A stretch of 64,000 nucleotides of DNA from positions 1-64,000 of the forward strand of contig JAHCJQ010000005.1 in NCBI GenBank assembly GCA_026126215.1. The letters run 5' to 3'. Origin of the DNA: Alphaproteobacteria bacterium (GTDB taxonomy: Bacteria; Pseudomonadota; Alphaproteobacteria; Ferrovibrionales; Ferrovibrionaceae). Below the pieces are notes generated by a model, which was not told the origin of the DNA, made no database searches, and saw only the letters and a list, made by a program, of their open reading frames with translations. The first letter of the stretch is position 1, and each line of letters opens with the position of its first letter. Below are positions 42,727-53,526 of the stretch, in pieces. The translations under genes and the position numbers were made by a program.

Positions 42727-44310
42727 ATGGAGGAGCCGGCCACCCCAGGCGAAGTGCCAGCCAGACCAATCTCCATTGCGATTGCGGCCATGGGCGGGCA
42801 AGGCGGAGGCGTTCTTGCCAACTGGATCGTCACGCTGGCCGAACAGAGCGGCTGGCTCGCGCAGTCAACATCCGTGCCTGGCGTAGCACAACGGACGGGG
42901 GCAACGCTCTACTATCTCGAACTCCTGCCATGGAGCGGTGGGCAAGCCGGGCATGGCACGCCGCCTCTTGCCTTGATGCCAATGCCGGGCGACGTGGATA
43001 TCGTCATAGCGGCCGAATGGATGGAGGCCGGTCGAGCAATCCAGCGCGGCCTGGTCACCCCGGAGCGAACCACGCTGATCGCATCGACTCACCGAGCGCT
43101 TTCGGTGCAGGAGAAGTCCGTTCCCGGTAATGGCATTGCCGATGGCGGGAAGGTTTTCGAGGCGGCCAGGCAAGCCGCACGGAGCCTTGTCGCTGCCGAC
43201 ATGGCGGCGATCGCGCGACGCCATGGCAGCGTGATATCCGCGGCGCTGTTTGGTGCCCTAGCCGCGAGCGGCGCGATTCCGCTGCCGGAATCCCGGTTTG
43301 AGGACGCCATCCGCTCGACCGGTGTCGGCGTGGAGGCAAGCCTCGCCGCCTTTCGCGAGGCGGCCAGCGGCGCCTTGGCCGGGGCGGACATGGCGCGTAC
43401 GGGGCTTGCGCCCAGGTGCGCACCCGAAATGGTGGCCGGCCATTCCGATGTCTTGACCGAGCGGCTGGGCCAGCGCGTGCTGAGCCTGCTGCCCGCGGGC
43501 GTGCATGAGCTGGCACTTGCGGCATGCCGGCGTCTGGCCGAGTACCAGGATACAGCCTACGCGGACGAGTTTCTTGAGCGGATCGCCAGGTTTCAGGGTC
43601 TGGGCGGGATCGCCGTAGATGGAGAAGCCGGAGAAGTCTTGTTCGAAGCCGCATTGCGTCGCATCGCGGCCGCAATGACATATGACGATGTCATGCGTGT
43701 CGCCGATCTCAAGACGCGCGCCTCGCGTTTCGATCGGCTCAGGCGCGAAGCCGGACTCGAGCGCGGCCAGATTCTGGTGGTGACGGAGTATTTTCATCCA
43801 CGCCTCGAGGAGGTATGCGGCACGCTCCCACGGGCGCTTGGCACCTTTGTGGAGGAGAACCGCTTTCTGGGCTGGCTGCTCGGTCGAACTTTCGCCCGCG
43901 GCCGGCGCATTCGCACGGATTCGCTCCCGGGATTCCTGACGCTGGCATTGCTCGCCCGATGGGGGAGATATCGGCGCGGGACGCTGCGCCATGCGCGTGA
44001 AATGCAGCACATCGACGATTGGCTCGCGCTGGTTCGGCGATTTGCGGCGAAGGACGCGCGGCTGGCGATCGAGGCGCTGCATTGCCGGGTCCTGGTGAAG
44101 GGCTATGGCGACACGCTGGCGGGGGGGCGGGGAAAATTCGAGCGTATCATGCAGGCCGCGCAGGCGCTGGAGGGACGGCAGGATGCAGCGGATTGGGTGC
44201 GGCGGCTGCGCGACATCGCGCGCAAGGATGAAGATGGCTCAAAGCTGGATGGGGCACTCGCGACGGTTCATTCATTTCTTTCGGAGAGTTCCCGGTCGCC
44301 GCCCGGGTGA
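42727..44310 (+). CDS. Indolepyruvate:ferredoxin oxidoreductase-like beta subunit (IorB) with C-terminal extension
   Basis: 527 residues, much longer than the ~200 of a standalone IorB. Residues ~15-190 are the POR gamma-type domain: IAAMGGQGGGVLANWIV, QSTSVPGVAQRTGATLYYLE, VDIVIAAEWMEAGRAI. The remaining ~330 residues have no catalytic motif I know; they resemble the C-terminal region that follows this domain in fused Ior proteins (DUF6537-like, from memory). The ATG comes 1 nt after the IorA stop. The pair should form an alpha2beta2 2-oxoacid:ferredoxin oxidoreductase for an aryl or alkyl pyruvate. Confidence 0.82.
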   Translation: MEEPATPGEVPARPISIAIAAMGGQGGGVLANWIVTLAEQSGWLAQSTSVPGVAQRTGATLYYLELLPWSGGQAGHGTPPLALMPMPGDVDIVIAAEWMEAGRAIQRGLVTPERTTLIASTHRALSVQEKSVPGNGIADGGKVFEAARQAARSLVAADMAAIARRHGSVISAALFGALAASGAIPLPESRFEDAIRSTGVGVEASLAAFREAASGALAGADMARTGLAPRCAPEMVAGHSDVLTERLGQRVLSLLPAGVHELALAACRRLAEYQDTAYADEFLERIARFQGLGGIAVDGEAGEVLFEAALRRIAAAMTYDDVMRVADLKTRASRFDRLRREAGLERGQILVVTEYFHPRLEEVCGTLPRALGTFVEENRFLGWLLGRTFARGRRIRTDSLPGFLTLALLARWGRYRRGTLRHAREMQHIDDWLALVRRFAAKDARLAIEALHCRVLVKGYGDTLAGGRGKFERIMQAAQALEGRQDAADWVRRLRDIARKDEDGSKLDGALATVHSFLSESSRSPPG

Positions 44311-44317
44311 GGCGGTG

Positions 44318-44755
44318 CTACTTGGCCGGAGCGGGAACGCGCATGAGTGTGCCGGAGAATGAAAGAACTGGCTTCTCCGCAATGCGCACCAGCCCTCGCA
44401 TGAAGATCAGCCGCCCGCCGAGGCGCACGATCTCGGGGTAGGCCAGGATCAGATCGCCAATCCTCCCGGCGCCGATGAATTCGGATGCGACGGCGACGGT
44501 GACGGCCTCTTGTCCGTCGCAGTGGCGCGCGGCCAGCGCGAACAGCGCATAATCCATGAACGCGAGGAGACAGCCCCCATGCACGATCTCGAGGCCGTTG
44601 GTGTGCGAGCGGTCGGCGCGGAATGCGGCAACGAAGCGGCCGGACTCATCAATCCGGTGATGAAAGGGACCGATCTTGTCTTCAAAGGGTTCGGCCAGCC
44701 AGCGCTGCCAGCCGGCGAACTCGCCTTCCCCTACCGTTTCTGACTTTGGCGCCAT
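44318..44755 (-). CDS. PaaI-like hot-dog thioesterase
   Basis: 145 residues from ATG 44755; a longer TTG-started version (44815) is possible but adds an unlikely N-terminus. The PaaI signature is seen in TNGLEIVHGGCLLAFMDYAL (the HGG motif), with VTVAVASEFIGAGRIGD following. It would release CoA from hydroxyaryl- or acyl-CoA dead-end products, suiting a nearby acyl-CoA-forming oxidoreductase. Convergent with the IorB-like gene, with 7 bp between the stops, so it belongs to a separate transcript, possibly started near the TetR-type dyad at 44903. Confidence 0.8.
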   Translation of the reverse strand: MAPKSETVGEGEFAGWQRWLAEPFEDKIGPFHHRIDESGRFVAAFRADRSHTNGLEIVHGGCLLAFMDYALFALAARHCDGQEAVTVAVASEFIGAGRIGDLILAYPEIVRLGGRLIFMRGLVRIAEKPVLSFSGTLMRVPAPAK

Positions 44756-44902
44756 CCTGTATCTCCACGCGCGCCGAGCGGCTGCCTCTGCGGCGAACTC
44801 GCGCGACTGTTGCAATGCCGCCGCCGGTCAACTCTTCTGCGAACACGTTCCGCCGGCAGCGGGGGCACCTTAGCACCGGTCGTTAGCGATCCGAAAACAA
44901 AC

Positions 44903-44920
44903 TTGTTGTCTGTCCAACAA
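44903..44920. promoter_or_regulatory. Candidate TetR operator upstream of the branched-chain-type ABC operon
   Basis: TTGTTGTCTGTCCAACAA, an 18-bp dyad with 6-bp arms and a 6-bp centre, 77 bp before the binding-protein start. On the opposite strand it reads TTGTTGGACAGACAACAA, almost identical to the site at 51893-51910. The only TetR gene in this module lies between the two sites. Confidence 0.65.
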
Positions 44921-44997
44921 ACTTGTGCCCATCATGCCAGAGGAGGCAGATAGTCGGCTCGACTGGTGTCTCGCGGCTCACCGACCGGAGGAATTCC

Positions 44998-46161
44998 ATG
45001 CGACGCTTGTTTCGAACGCTCGGCATTGTAACCGCCTTCCTGGGGCTCGCGGCTGCACCGCTGGCCGCGCAGGCACAGATCAAGATCGGCATAGTCATCA
45101 GCATGACGGGGCCGGCGGCAACGCTTGGCCTGCCACAGAAGAACGCTATTGCCCTCATGCCCAAGACGATGGGTGGCAAGACCGTCGAGTACATCACCCT
45201 GGACGATGCTTCAGATCCGACCAACGCCCGCCGCCTGGTGGAGCGGCTGGTTACGGAAGACAAGGTCGACCTGTTGATGGGTCCGACCATTTCGCCCTCC
45301 GCTCTGGCAGTGATCGAAGTGGCTGGCCGCTCGAAGACGCCGATCATCACCTTTGCCGCGGCGCGGTCCATCATTCTGCCGATGGATGACATCCGCCGGT
45401 GGACCTACAAGACCACGATCAATGACGACGTGTTCGCCGCCGCCACGGTGGAGCATATGAAGGGAAAGGGCGCGAAATCGGTAGGGGTCATCGGCTTCAA
45501 TGACGCCTATGGCGAGAGCTGGGCAAGTGCGTTCGATGCTGCGGCAAAGGCCGCCGGCCTGAATATCGTTGCGGCGGAGAAGTACAACAAGAACGATACG
45601 TCGGTGACGGCCCAGGTTCTCAAGGTGGTGGCTGCGCGACCGGATGCGGTGCTCGTGATCGGTGCCGGCACTCCGGGCGTTCTGCCGCAGGCGACGCTGC
45701 GTCAGCGAGGCTATACCGGCCCCATCTACCAGACGACTGGCGTGACGACCAACGACTTCCTTCGCGTCGGCGGCAAGGATGTCGAGGGGGCGATCATCGC
45801 AACCGGGCCGCTGATCGTTGCACACCAGCTTCCCGACTCGAATCCGGCCAAGAAGGCAGCCGTGGAGTTCGCGGACGCCTACAACAAGCAGTATGGCGAA
45901 GGGTCCATCTCGGCATTCCCCGGCTTTGCCTGGGACGGCATGCTGCTGGCGCAGGCGGCCATTCCGATGGCGCTCCAGAAGGCGCAGCCAGGAACGCCGC
46001 AGTTTCGTCAGGCGCTCAATGACGCGCTGGAGAACGGGAAGAATGTGGTGACCACGTCCGGTCTTGTCTCGATGTCTCCGGAAAGCCATGTAGGATTCAC
46101 GCCGGAATCCCTCATCTTCATCCAGGTCAAGGACAATCGCTGGACCTACCTGCCGAAGTAG
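44998..46161 (+). CDS. Branched-chain amino acid-type ABC transporter binding protein
   Basis: 387 residues. A signal peptide (RRLFRTLGIVTAFLGLAAAP then LAAQAQ) is followed by a type I periplasmic binding fold (Peripla_BP_6): KIGIVISMTGPAATLGLPQK, DDASDPTNARRLVERLV, VGVIGFNDAYGESWASAF and AYNKQYGEGSISAFPGFAWD. ATG 44998 has GGAGG 8 nt upstream. LivJ-like proteins in catabolic clusters commonly bind aromatic acids, amides or urea rather than amino acids. Given the amidase, RidA and CoA ligase downstream, an amide or N-heterocyclic acid is a reasonable guess. Confidence 0.9.
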   Translation: MRRLFRTLGIVTAFLGLAAAPLAAQAQIKIGIVISMTGPAATLGLPQKNAIALMPKTMGGKTVEYITLDDASDPTNARRLVERLVTEDKVDLLMGPTISPSALAVIEVAGRSKTPIITFAAARSIILPMDDIRRWTYKTTINDDVFAAATVEHMKGKGAKSVGVIGFNDAYGESWASAFDAAAKAAGLNIVAAEKYNKNDTSVTAQVLKVVAARPDAVLVIGAGTPGVLPQATLRQRGYTGPIYQTTGVTTNDFLRVGGKDVEGAIIATGPLIVAHQLPDSNPAKKAAVEFADAYNKQYGEGSISAFPGFAWDGMLLAQAAIPMALQKAQPGTPQFRQALNDALENGKNVVTTSGLVSMSPESHVGFTPESLIFIQVKDNRWTYLPK

Positions 46162-46222
46162 TTTCCATTTCGGCGGCCGGTGCCATCGCGGGGAGGGCTG
46201 AGCCCTGAGTTTCGATATCGTT

Positions 46223-47238
46223 ATGCTGCTTACGCAGGATGGCCTCGTCAATGGGGCCATCTATGCCCTCCTCGCACTGGCCCTCATTCTTGTCTTCACC
46301 GTCACGCGGATCATCTTCGTTCCGCAGGGCGAGTTCGTGACCTACGGCGCGCTCACCCTGGCGCTGCTGCAGCAGGGGATCGTGCCGGCAACGGTACTTC
46401 TGCTGCTGGCCGCAGGCGTCATGGCGGCGGCCCTCGAACTCTGGAGCGGATTGCGGAGTCCGCATCGCAGGCGCTCCGTCACTTTGGCTATGCTCTATAC
46501 CGGTTATCCCGCACTGCTTTCCTACAGCCTCTACTATCACATCGGCGCCCCGGCGAATGTTGCGGCGCAGGTTCTCGTGACGCTGGCAATCATCGTCCCG
46601 CTTGGCCCGATCCTCTACCGTGTCGTCTTTCAACCGATGGCAAACGCCTCGGTTCTCGTGCTGCTGATCGCCGCAGTGGCATTGCATCTGGTCCTGATGG
46701 GCGGTGGGCTGCTCGCCTTCGGGCCGGAAGGCGGCCGCACTTCGCCCCTCATTCAGGCAAACTTCGATGTCGGCGTCATGACGGTGACCGGGCAGAGCCT
46801 GGCGACGCTGGCAGCCAGCATGCTGCTGATCGCGGTGCTCTTTCTCGCCTTCAGGCATACGCTGCGCGGGAAGGCGCTGCGGGCGACCGCGGTCAACAGC
46901 GTGGGTGCGAGGCTGGTGGGCGTCAGTCCGGAAACGGCGGGCGCCATCTGTTTCACCCTCGCCGCACTGGTCGGCGCGGTCTCCGGTATCCTCATATCAT
47001 CGATTACGACGATCTACTTCGATACCGGTCTTCTGATCGCGCTGAAGGGCTTCATCGGCGCGATTATGGGCGCCCTGGGTAGCTATCCGCTGGGTGCGCT
47101 GGGCGCGCTCGTCGTGGGCCAGATCGAGGCTTTCTCTTCCTTCTGGTGGAGCGCCTTCAAGGAGGCGATCCTGTTCGCCTCCATCCTGCCCATCCTGCTC
47201 TGGCTCTCGATCACGCATCCCGCAACAGGTGACGAGGA

Positions 47239-47242
<4 letters not shown>
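46223..47242 (+). CDS. Branched-chain amino acid-type ABC transporter permease (LivH-like)
   Basis: 339 residues with eight or more hydrophobic segments, a little longer than the usual ~290 because of extra sequence at about residues 70-130. LivH marks: [42 protein letters not shown] (the coupling EAA-like loop) and [23 protein letters not shown]. The first ATG is 46223; a CTG at 46205 could add six residues. Its stop overlaps the next start (ATGA). Confidence 0.88.
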
Positions 47243-49001
<1,759 letters not shown>

Positions 49002-49005
<4 letters not shown>

Positions 49006-49727
49006 GCGCGCTGATTGAAGTCGAGGGCCTGAGCAGCGGGTATGGAAAGATCAGCGCGCTGCGCGAACTCAGCATCCGGCTCGAGGAAGGCAGCGTCGCG
49101 ACGGTGATCGGTCCCAACGGCGCCGGCAAGACCACCCTCCTCAACTGTCTGATCGGGCTGCATCCATTCCGGGGCGAGATGCGCTTTGACGGCGAGCGGA
49201 TGAACGCTCTCAGCGTCGAGGAGCGTCTGGGGCGGGGTATTGCCTTGGTGGCGGAGAAGCGCGAACTTTTCTCAAGCATGAGCGTCGAAGACAACCTGCT
49301 GCTTGGGGCATACTGTCGCCGTCGGCATGGAATGGCCGCCGCGCGGCGGGATGCCGAGAAGATTTATCAGAGATTTCCGCGCCTCAAGGAGCGGCGGACG
49401 CAGGAGGCCGGCACGCTCTCCGGTGGTGAGCGGCAGATGCTGGCGATAGGTCGCGCGCTGATGTCGCGGCCGCGACTGCTGATGCTTGACGAGCCCAGCC
49501 TTGGCCTTGCACCTCTCATTGTCGCCGAAGTGTTCCGCATTCTCGAGGATCTGCGCCAGTCGGGCGTGACTATTCTGCTGGTGGAGCAGAATGCACGCGC
49601 CGCGCTGAATGTTGCGGATCATGGCTACGTGCTGGAGACTGGCGAGATCGTCCTTGCCGGTCCAAGCGGCGACCTGACCCACAATCCGCGGATCGTCGAG
49701 ACCTATCTCGGGATCTCTGGCGACTGA
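49002..49727 (+). CDS. Branched-chain amino acid-type ABC transporter ATPase (LivF-like)
   Basis: 241 residues. Walker A GPNGAGKTT, signature LSGGERQMLAIGRALM, Walker B LLMLDEPSLGLAPLI and switch His position LLVEQNARAAL (Gln-Asn, as is normal for LivF). LivF group marks include LVAEKRELFSSMSVEDNLLLG. The second ATPase of the importer; the start overlaps the LivM-LivG fusion stop. Confidence 0.92.
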
Positions 49728-49747
49728 CGGGGCGCGGAGGAAAGGAC

Positions 49748-51154
49748 ATGAGCGATCTGCATTGGATGAGCGCGAGTGCCCTTGCAGAGGCCTATCGTGC
49801 CCGGCAGCTTTCGCCGGTGGAAGTCACCAGGGCCGCTCTCGACCGGCTGGCCGCTCTCAATCCACGCCTTAACGCCTTCTATCTTGTTGACGAGGATGGC
49901 GCGATGAAGGCGGCAGGGCAGTCTGAAGCCCGCTGGATGCAGGGCGCCGAGTTTGGTCCCTTGGATGGCGTGCCCACCTCGGCCAAGGATGCGCTTTCCA
50001 CCATCGGCTGGGTCACCTACCGCGGGTCCGGCGCGCATCAGGAGCCGACCTCGAATCCCGACAGCGATGCGCCGGCGATCGCGCGTCAGCGTGAACAGGG
50101 CATGGTCCTCCTTGGCAAAACGACAATGCCGGATTTCGGCATTCTGGCCTCTGGGTACAGTTCAAAGCATGGGGTCACCAGGAATCCCTGGAATCAGGCG
50201 CTGAATTGCGGCGGGTCGAGTTCGGGCGCTGCAGTGTCAGTGGCGGCCGGCATTGCGCCGCTGGCTGTCGGAACGGACATTGTCGGTTCGATCCGCCTGC
50301 CTGCATCCTTCTGTGGCCTCTACGGTCTCAAACCAAGCCAGGGCCGCGTGCCTTATTACCCGCCAAACGATCCGGCACTGGCCGCAGGTCCGATGTCCCG
50401 CAATGTTGCCGACGCGGTGCTGCTGATGCAGGCGATCGGCCGTCCCGACCAAAGGGACTTTACCGCTCTGCCTCCTTCGCCGATCGACTATGCCGCGGCC
50501 ATGGGCGGATCGGTTGCGGGGGCCAGGGTTGGCTGGCTCGATCAGCTCGGCTTTGGAACCTCCGCCGACGCGGAAGTGATCCAGATCGCCGGGCGCGCCG
50601 CGCGGATTTTCGAGGGTTGCGGTTGCGCTTTGCGTCCGATCAGCTTGGCCTTTGCGCCGGACGAGCTCGCTGCGGCGGAGACCTATTACCGGACGCGCTG
50701 CTACGCAGAGTTCATGAAGTTCACGTCCGCCCAGCGGGACAGAGCGGTCGTGATCCGCGACTGGACCGCCTCGATATCGCGTGTCGGCGCACGCGAGCTT
50801 TTCGATGCAATGCAGACGATGCGCCGCATGCGCGAACGCGTGGTGCGGCTTTTCGATGACCTCGACTTCCTGCTGCTGCCAAGCGTTCATATACCGCCTT
50901 TTGCGGCTGAACTTCCTGCGCCGGATGCGGATGCGCTGTTTGCTCCATGGATCAATACGTTCCTGTTCAATATTACGGAGCAGCCCGCGGCGTCAGTGCC
51001 TTGCGGGTTAACGGCGGCCGGCGCGCCAGTGGGCCTGCAGATCGTGGGACGCCGCTTCGATGACGAAGGCGTGATCGGCATGTCGTCCGCCTTCGAACGT
51101 ATGAGCGGTCCATTTCCAATGCCGGATGAGGCCCGTATACTTGGCCAATCATAG
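49748..51154 (+). CDS. Amidase signature family amidohydrolase
   Basis: 468 residues, full length for the amidase signature (AS) family. The Ser-cisSer-Lys triad can be placed: Lys in TSAKDALST, the cis-Ser in the GGSSSGAAVSVAAG loop and the nucleophile Ser in TDIVGSIRLPASFCG (the usual TDxxGSIR block). It hydrolyses an amide to acid and ammonia. It starts 20 bp after the LivF stop with AGGAAAGG upstream, so it belongs to the importer operon and probably acts on the imported compound. Substrate not readable. Confidence 0.9.
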   Translation: MSDLHWMSASALAEAYRARQLSPVEVTRAALDRLAALNPRLNAFYLVDEDGAMKAAGQSEARWMQGAEFGPLDGVPTSAKDALSTIGWVTYRGSGAHQEPTSNPDSDAPAIARQREQGMVLLGKTTMPDFGILASGYSSKHGVTRNPWNQALNCGGSSSGAAVSVAAGIAPLAVGTDIVGSIRLPASFCGLYGLKPSQGRVPYYPPNDPALAAGPMSRNVADAVLLMQAIGRPDQRDFTALPPSPIDYAAAMGGSVAGARVGWLDQLGFGTSADAEVIQIAGRAARIFEGCGCALRPISLAFAPDELAAAETYYRTRCYAEFMKFTSAQRDRAVVIRDWTASISRVGARELFDAMQTMRRMRERVVRLFDDLDFLLLPSVHIPPFAAELPAPDADALFAPWINTFLFNITEQPAASVPCGLTAAGAPVGLQIVGRRFDDEGVIGMSSAFERMSGPFPMPDEARILGQS

Positions 51155-51182
51155 CACCGGAGATTGTGGGAGCCGGAAGCGC

Positions 51183-51848
51183 ATGGAAACTGCGACAAGA
51201 ACGAGCACACGCCGGCGCAGGCCGGTGCGACGCAAGCCATCGGGCATTGCCATCGAACGCCGACAGGACCTGCGCGATGCGGCAGTACGCTCCATCGCCA
51301 AACATGGCTATGCCGGCGTCACCGTCTCGATGATCTGCGAGGAGGCAGGGTTCTCCCGCGGGCTGATCGGCCACTACTTCAAGGGTAAGGACGATCTGCT
51401 TCTGGAGGCAATCAGGGCCATGTCGATGGACGTGGCGCGCGCCAATCAGGCGGCGGTGCGCGCGGCGGGGAAGGATCCCCGCGACCGGCTCCACGCAGTT
51501 GTCCGATCGAGTTTTTCGCCGCCCGGATTCTCCGCCGACCAGGTGGCGGTCTGGGTGGCGCTGGTCGGCAGTGCGCGCTGGTCGCCGAGCCTGCGGGCGA
51601 TCTATCGCGATCTCTGGCGGGGATATCGCGCCGGCATTTCGAAGCTCATGCGGCAGGCCGCCGAACAGCGCGGAATTGCTATCGATGCGGAACTTGCCGC
51701 GCTCTCGTTCTCCCAGTTGATCGAAGGATTCTGGGTCGGCTGGGCGGCTGATCCCGTAGCCGTCGATCGCGCGCGCGCCGAGAAGGCCTGCCACTTGCTT
51801 GTGGATATGCTGCTCTCTCCTGCCGTTGGACCTCAAGCCGGCGACTGA
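51183..51848 (+). CDS. TetR-family regulator, BetI-like C-terminal domain
   Basis: 221 residues. The N-terminus is basic (RTSTRRRRPVRRK), then a TetR helix-turn-helix: AAVRSIAKHGYAGVTVSMIC and AGFSRGLIGHYFKGKDDLLLEA. The C-terminal domain resembles BetI (VWVALVGSARWSPSLRAIYR, LIEGFWVGWAADP). ATG 51183 follows GGAAGCGC; an upstream in-frame start at 51126 lies inside the amidase gene. The gene sits between two transcription units that both carry the TTGTTG-N6-CAACAA dyad, so it is the likely reader of those sites. Confidence 0.88.
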   Translation: METATRTSTRRRRPVRRKPSGIAIERRQDLRDAAVRSIAKHGYAGVTVSMICEEAGFSRGLIGHYFKGKDDLLLEAIRAMSMDVARANQAAVRAAGKDPRDRLHAVVRSSFSPPGFSADQVAVWVALVGSARWSPSLRAIYRDLWRGYRAGISKLMRQAAEQRGIAIDAELAALSFSQLIEGFWVGWAADPVAVDRARAEKACHLLVDMLLSPAVGPQAGD

Positions 51849-51892
51849 AGCGTCGAGACACAGCCGGCGGGTATCTCATCGGACCGGTGTTT

Positions 51893-51910
51893 TTGTTGGA
51901 CGTGCAACAA
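51893..51910. promoter_or_regulatory. Candidate TetR operator upstream of the RidA-LLM-ligase operon
   Basis: TTGTTGGACGTGCAACAA, 40 bp before the RidA start and 45 bp after the TetR stop. Arms TTGTTG/CAACAA pair perfectly. Same architecture as the dyad at 44903-44920. Confidence 0.65.
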
Positions 51911-51950
51911 ATCACGTGTTACGGTTTCGCCTCGATAAGGAGGGCTGCGA

Positions 51951-52364
51951 ATGTCACATCTGAAGGCCGTGCTTCCGGAAGGCTGGGCCCGCGGGCCAGG
52001 CTTTTCCTGGGGCATGTCGGCGCAAGGCGGCAAGGTCCTGAGCGTTGCCGGACAGCTTGCCACCGAAAAAGGTGGAGTCGAAGTCCCGAAGGGTATGCCG
52101 TTCGCGAAACAGTTCGCGCAGTGCCTGCGCAACGTGGTCGATGTGGTTGCCGCGGATGGCGGCAAGCCGACCGACATCGCGATGATGCGTGCCTACGTTC
52201 GCGACATACAGGCTTTCAAGGACAGCGCAGCGGAGATTCGCACTGCCTGGATGGAAATCCTGGGCAAGCACTTTCCCGCCATGACAATGGTCGAGGTCAC
52301 GATGCTGTTCGATCCCGATGCCATGATCGAGATCGATGCGCTTGCCGTCATCCAAACCGCTTGA
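51951..52364 (+). CDS. RidA (YjgF/YER057c/UK114) family protein
   Basis: 137 residues, the normal RidA size, with GWARGPGFSWGMSAQGGKVLSVAGQLA at the start (split over two strands), the AKQFAQCLRNVVDVVAADGG helix, and VEVTMLFDPDAMIEIDALAV at the end. The canonical C-terminal Arg-containing loop is not evident by eye. RidA proteins deaminate reactive enamines/imines; RutC-like members act in pyrimidine breakdown. Placed 7 bp before a luciferase-like flavin monooxygenase gene, the same pairing as rutA and rutC, so it probably removes an unstable amine intermediate. Confidence 0.85.
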   Translation: MSHLKAVLPEGWARGPGFSWGMSAQGGKVLSVAGQLATEKGGVEVPKGMPFAKQFAQCLRNVVDVVAADGGKPTDIAMMRAYVRDIQAFKDSAAEIRTAWMEILGKHFPAMTMVEVTMLFDPDAMIEIDALAVIQTA

Positions 52365-52371
52365 GGCCCAC

Positions 52372-53490
52372 ATGCGTTTCAACATCCTGGTAATTCCGTA
52401 TCTCATCGGTCGCGGCGAACGAGTGCAGCTTGCGGGTTCCGACAAGGGCCGCTTCCGCGTCTTCATGGACAGGCTGCGGGAGCAGATGCAGTATGCCGAA
52501 TCACTCGGCTACGGTGGCTTCTGCATGACCGAACAGCATATGCAGGTGGAAGGCATTGAGCCAACGACCAACCCGCTGTTCTGGGACTACTTCGTCGCGC
52601 AGCACACGAAGAAGATGCGCGTGGGCCAGCTTGGGATGAATCTGACGGTGGTCAACCCGATCCAGCTCGCCGAGGATATCGCCCTGCTCGATCACTTTAC
52701 AAATGGCAGGGTCTTCGCAGGATTCTCACGCGGCAATACACCGCGCTGGACAGCAACATTCGGCCAGCATGTGAACGTAACCTCGACGCACTCCGACCGC
52801 TCGGAGGCAGACAGGCGCAACCGCGCGATCTTTTACGAGAACTGGCGCATCGTGAAGGAACTCTGGACCAAGCCGACAACGCATATCGATGGTGAGTTCT
52901 GGAAGGTGCCCTATCCGACGGAATGGCATTTCGCGCCGACCGAGGATTTTGGCGCTCATGCCATCACAAAGGATCACCAGCTGAAGGAAATCGGCATTGT
53001 TCCGCGGCCTTTCCAGGATCCGTATCCGCCTGTCTATGCCCCATTCTCGAACAGCATGGAGACGGTTCGCTTCTGGGCGCGGGAGGGCGGCAAGATGGTG
53101 TCCTTCGTATCCAACGAGAACGAGCGCTTCATGCCGATCGTGATCGACGAATACACGAAGGAAGCCGAGCGCGTAGGCCGCAAGGTCGTGCCGGACGATC
53201 TGGTCGCGATCGGCGGTCACCTGACACTGGGCCGCAATCCCGCCGAGACCAAGGACATTGAGCAGGGCTTCCTCGAACTCTTCAACTATGCCTACAATGC
53301 GCCCCCCTATCATGTGCCGGTTGGCAGGCTGTGGAGCGGCAGCAAGCAGGCGGTTCAGGACGATATCGGGCGGATGCGCGAACTCTACAAGGTGAATGAG
53401 TTCTTCCTGTGGCACCATGTCGGATACTTTCCGCAGGAGGTCGAGATGGCCATGCTGCGCGAGTTCGCGGACGCGATGATCGGAAAGTAG
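52372..53490 (+). CDS. LLM-class (bacterial luciferase-like) flavin-dependent monooxygenase
   Basis: 372 residues in the bacterial-luciferase TIM-barrel family. Typical segments are QMQYAESLGYGGFCMTEQHM (split), LGMNLTVVNPIQLAEDIALL, GRVFAGFSRGNTPRW, and RAIFYENWRIVKELW. This two-component class uses reduced FMN made by a partner reductase and oxygen. RutA (uracil ring opening) and several N-heterocycle or amine oxygenases belong here. ATG 52372 with TGAGG upstream is chosen over ATG 52336, which lies inside the RidA gene. No flavin reductase gene is seen in the window. Confidence 0.87.
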   Translation: MRFNILVIPYLIGRGERVQLAGSDKGRFRVFMDRLREQMQYAESLGYGGFCMTEQHMQVEGIEPTTNPLFWDYFVAQHTKKMRVGQLGMNLTVVNPIQLAEDIALLDHFTNGRVFAGFSRGNTPRWTATFGQHVNVTSTHSDRSEADRRNRAIFYENWRIVKELWTKPTTHIDGEFWKVPYPTEWHFAPTEDFGAHAITKDHQLKEIGIVPRPFQDPYPPVYAPFSNSMETVRFWAREGGKMVSFVSNENERFMPIVIDEYTKEAERVGRKVVPDDLVAIGGHLTLGRNPAETKDIEQGFLELFNYAYNAPPYHVPVGRLWSGSKQAVQDDIGRMRELYKVNEFFLWHHVGYFPQEVEMAMLREFADAMIGK

Positions 53491-53526
53491 GGGACTGGTA
53501 CGAATTCCGGATCGGGGCGTTGCACG

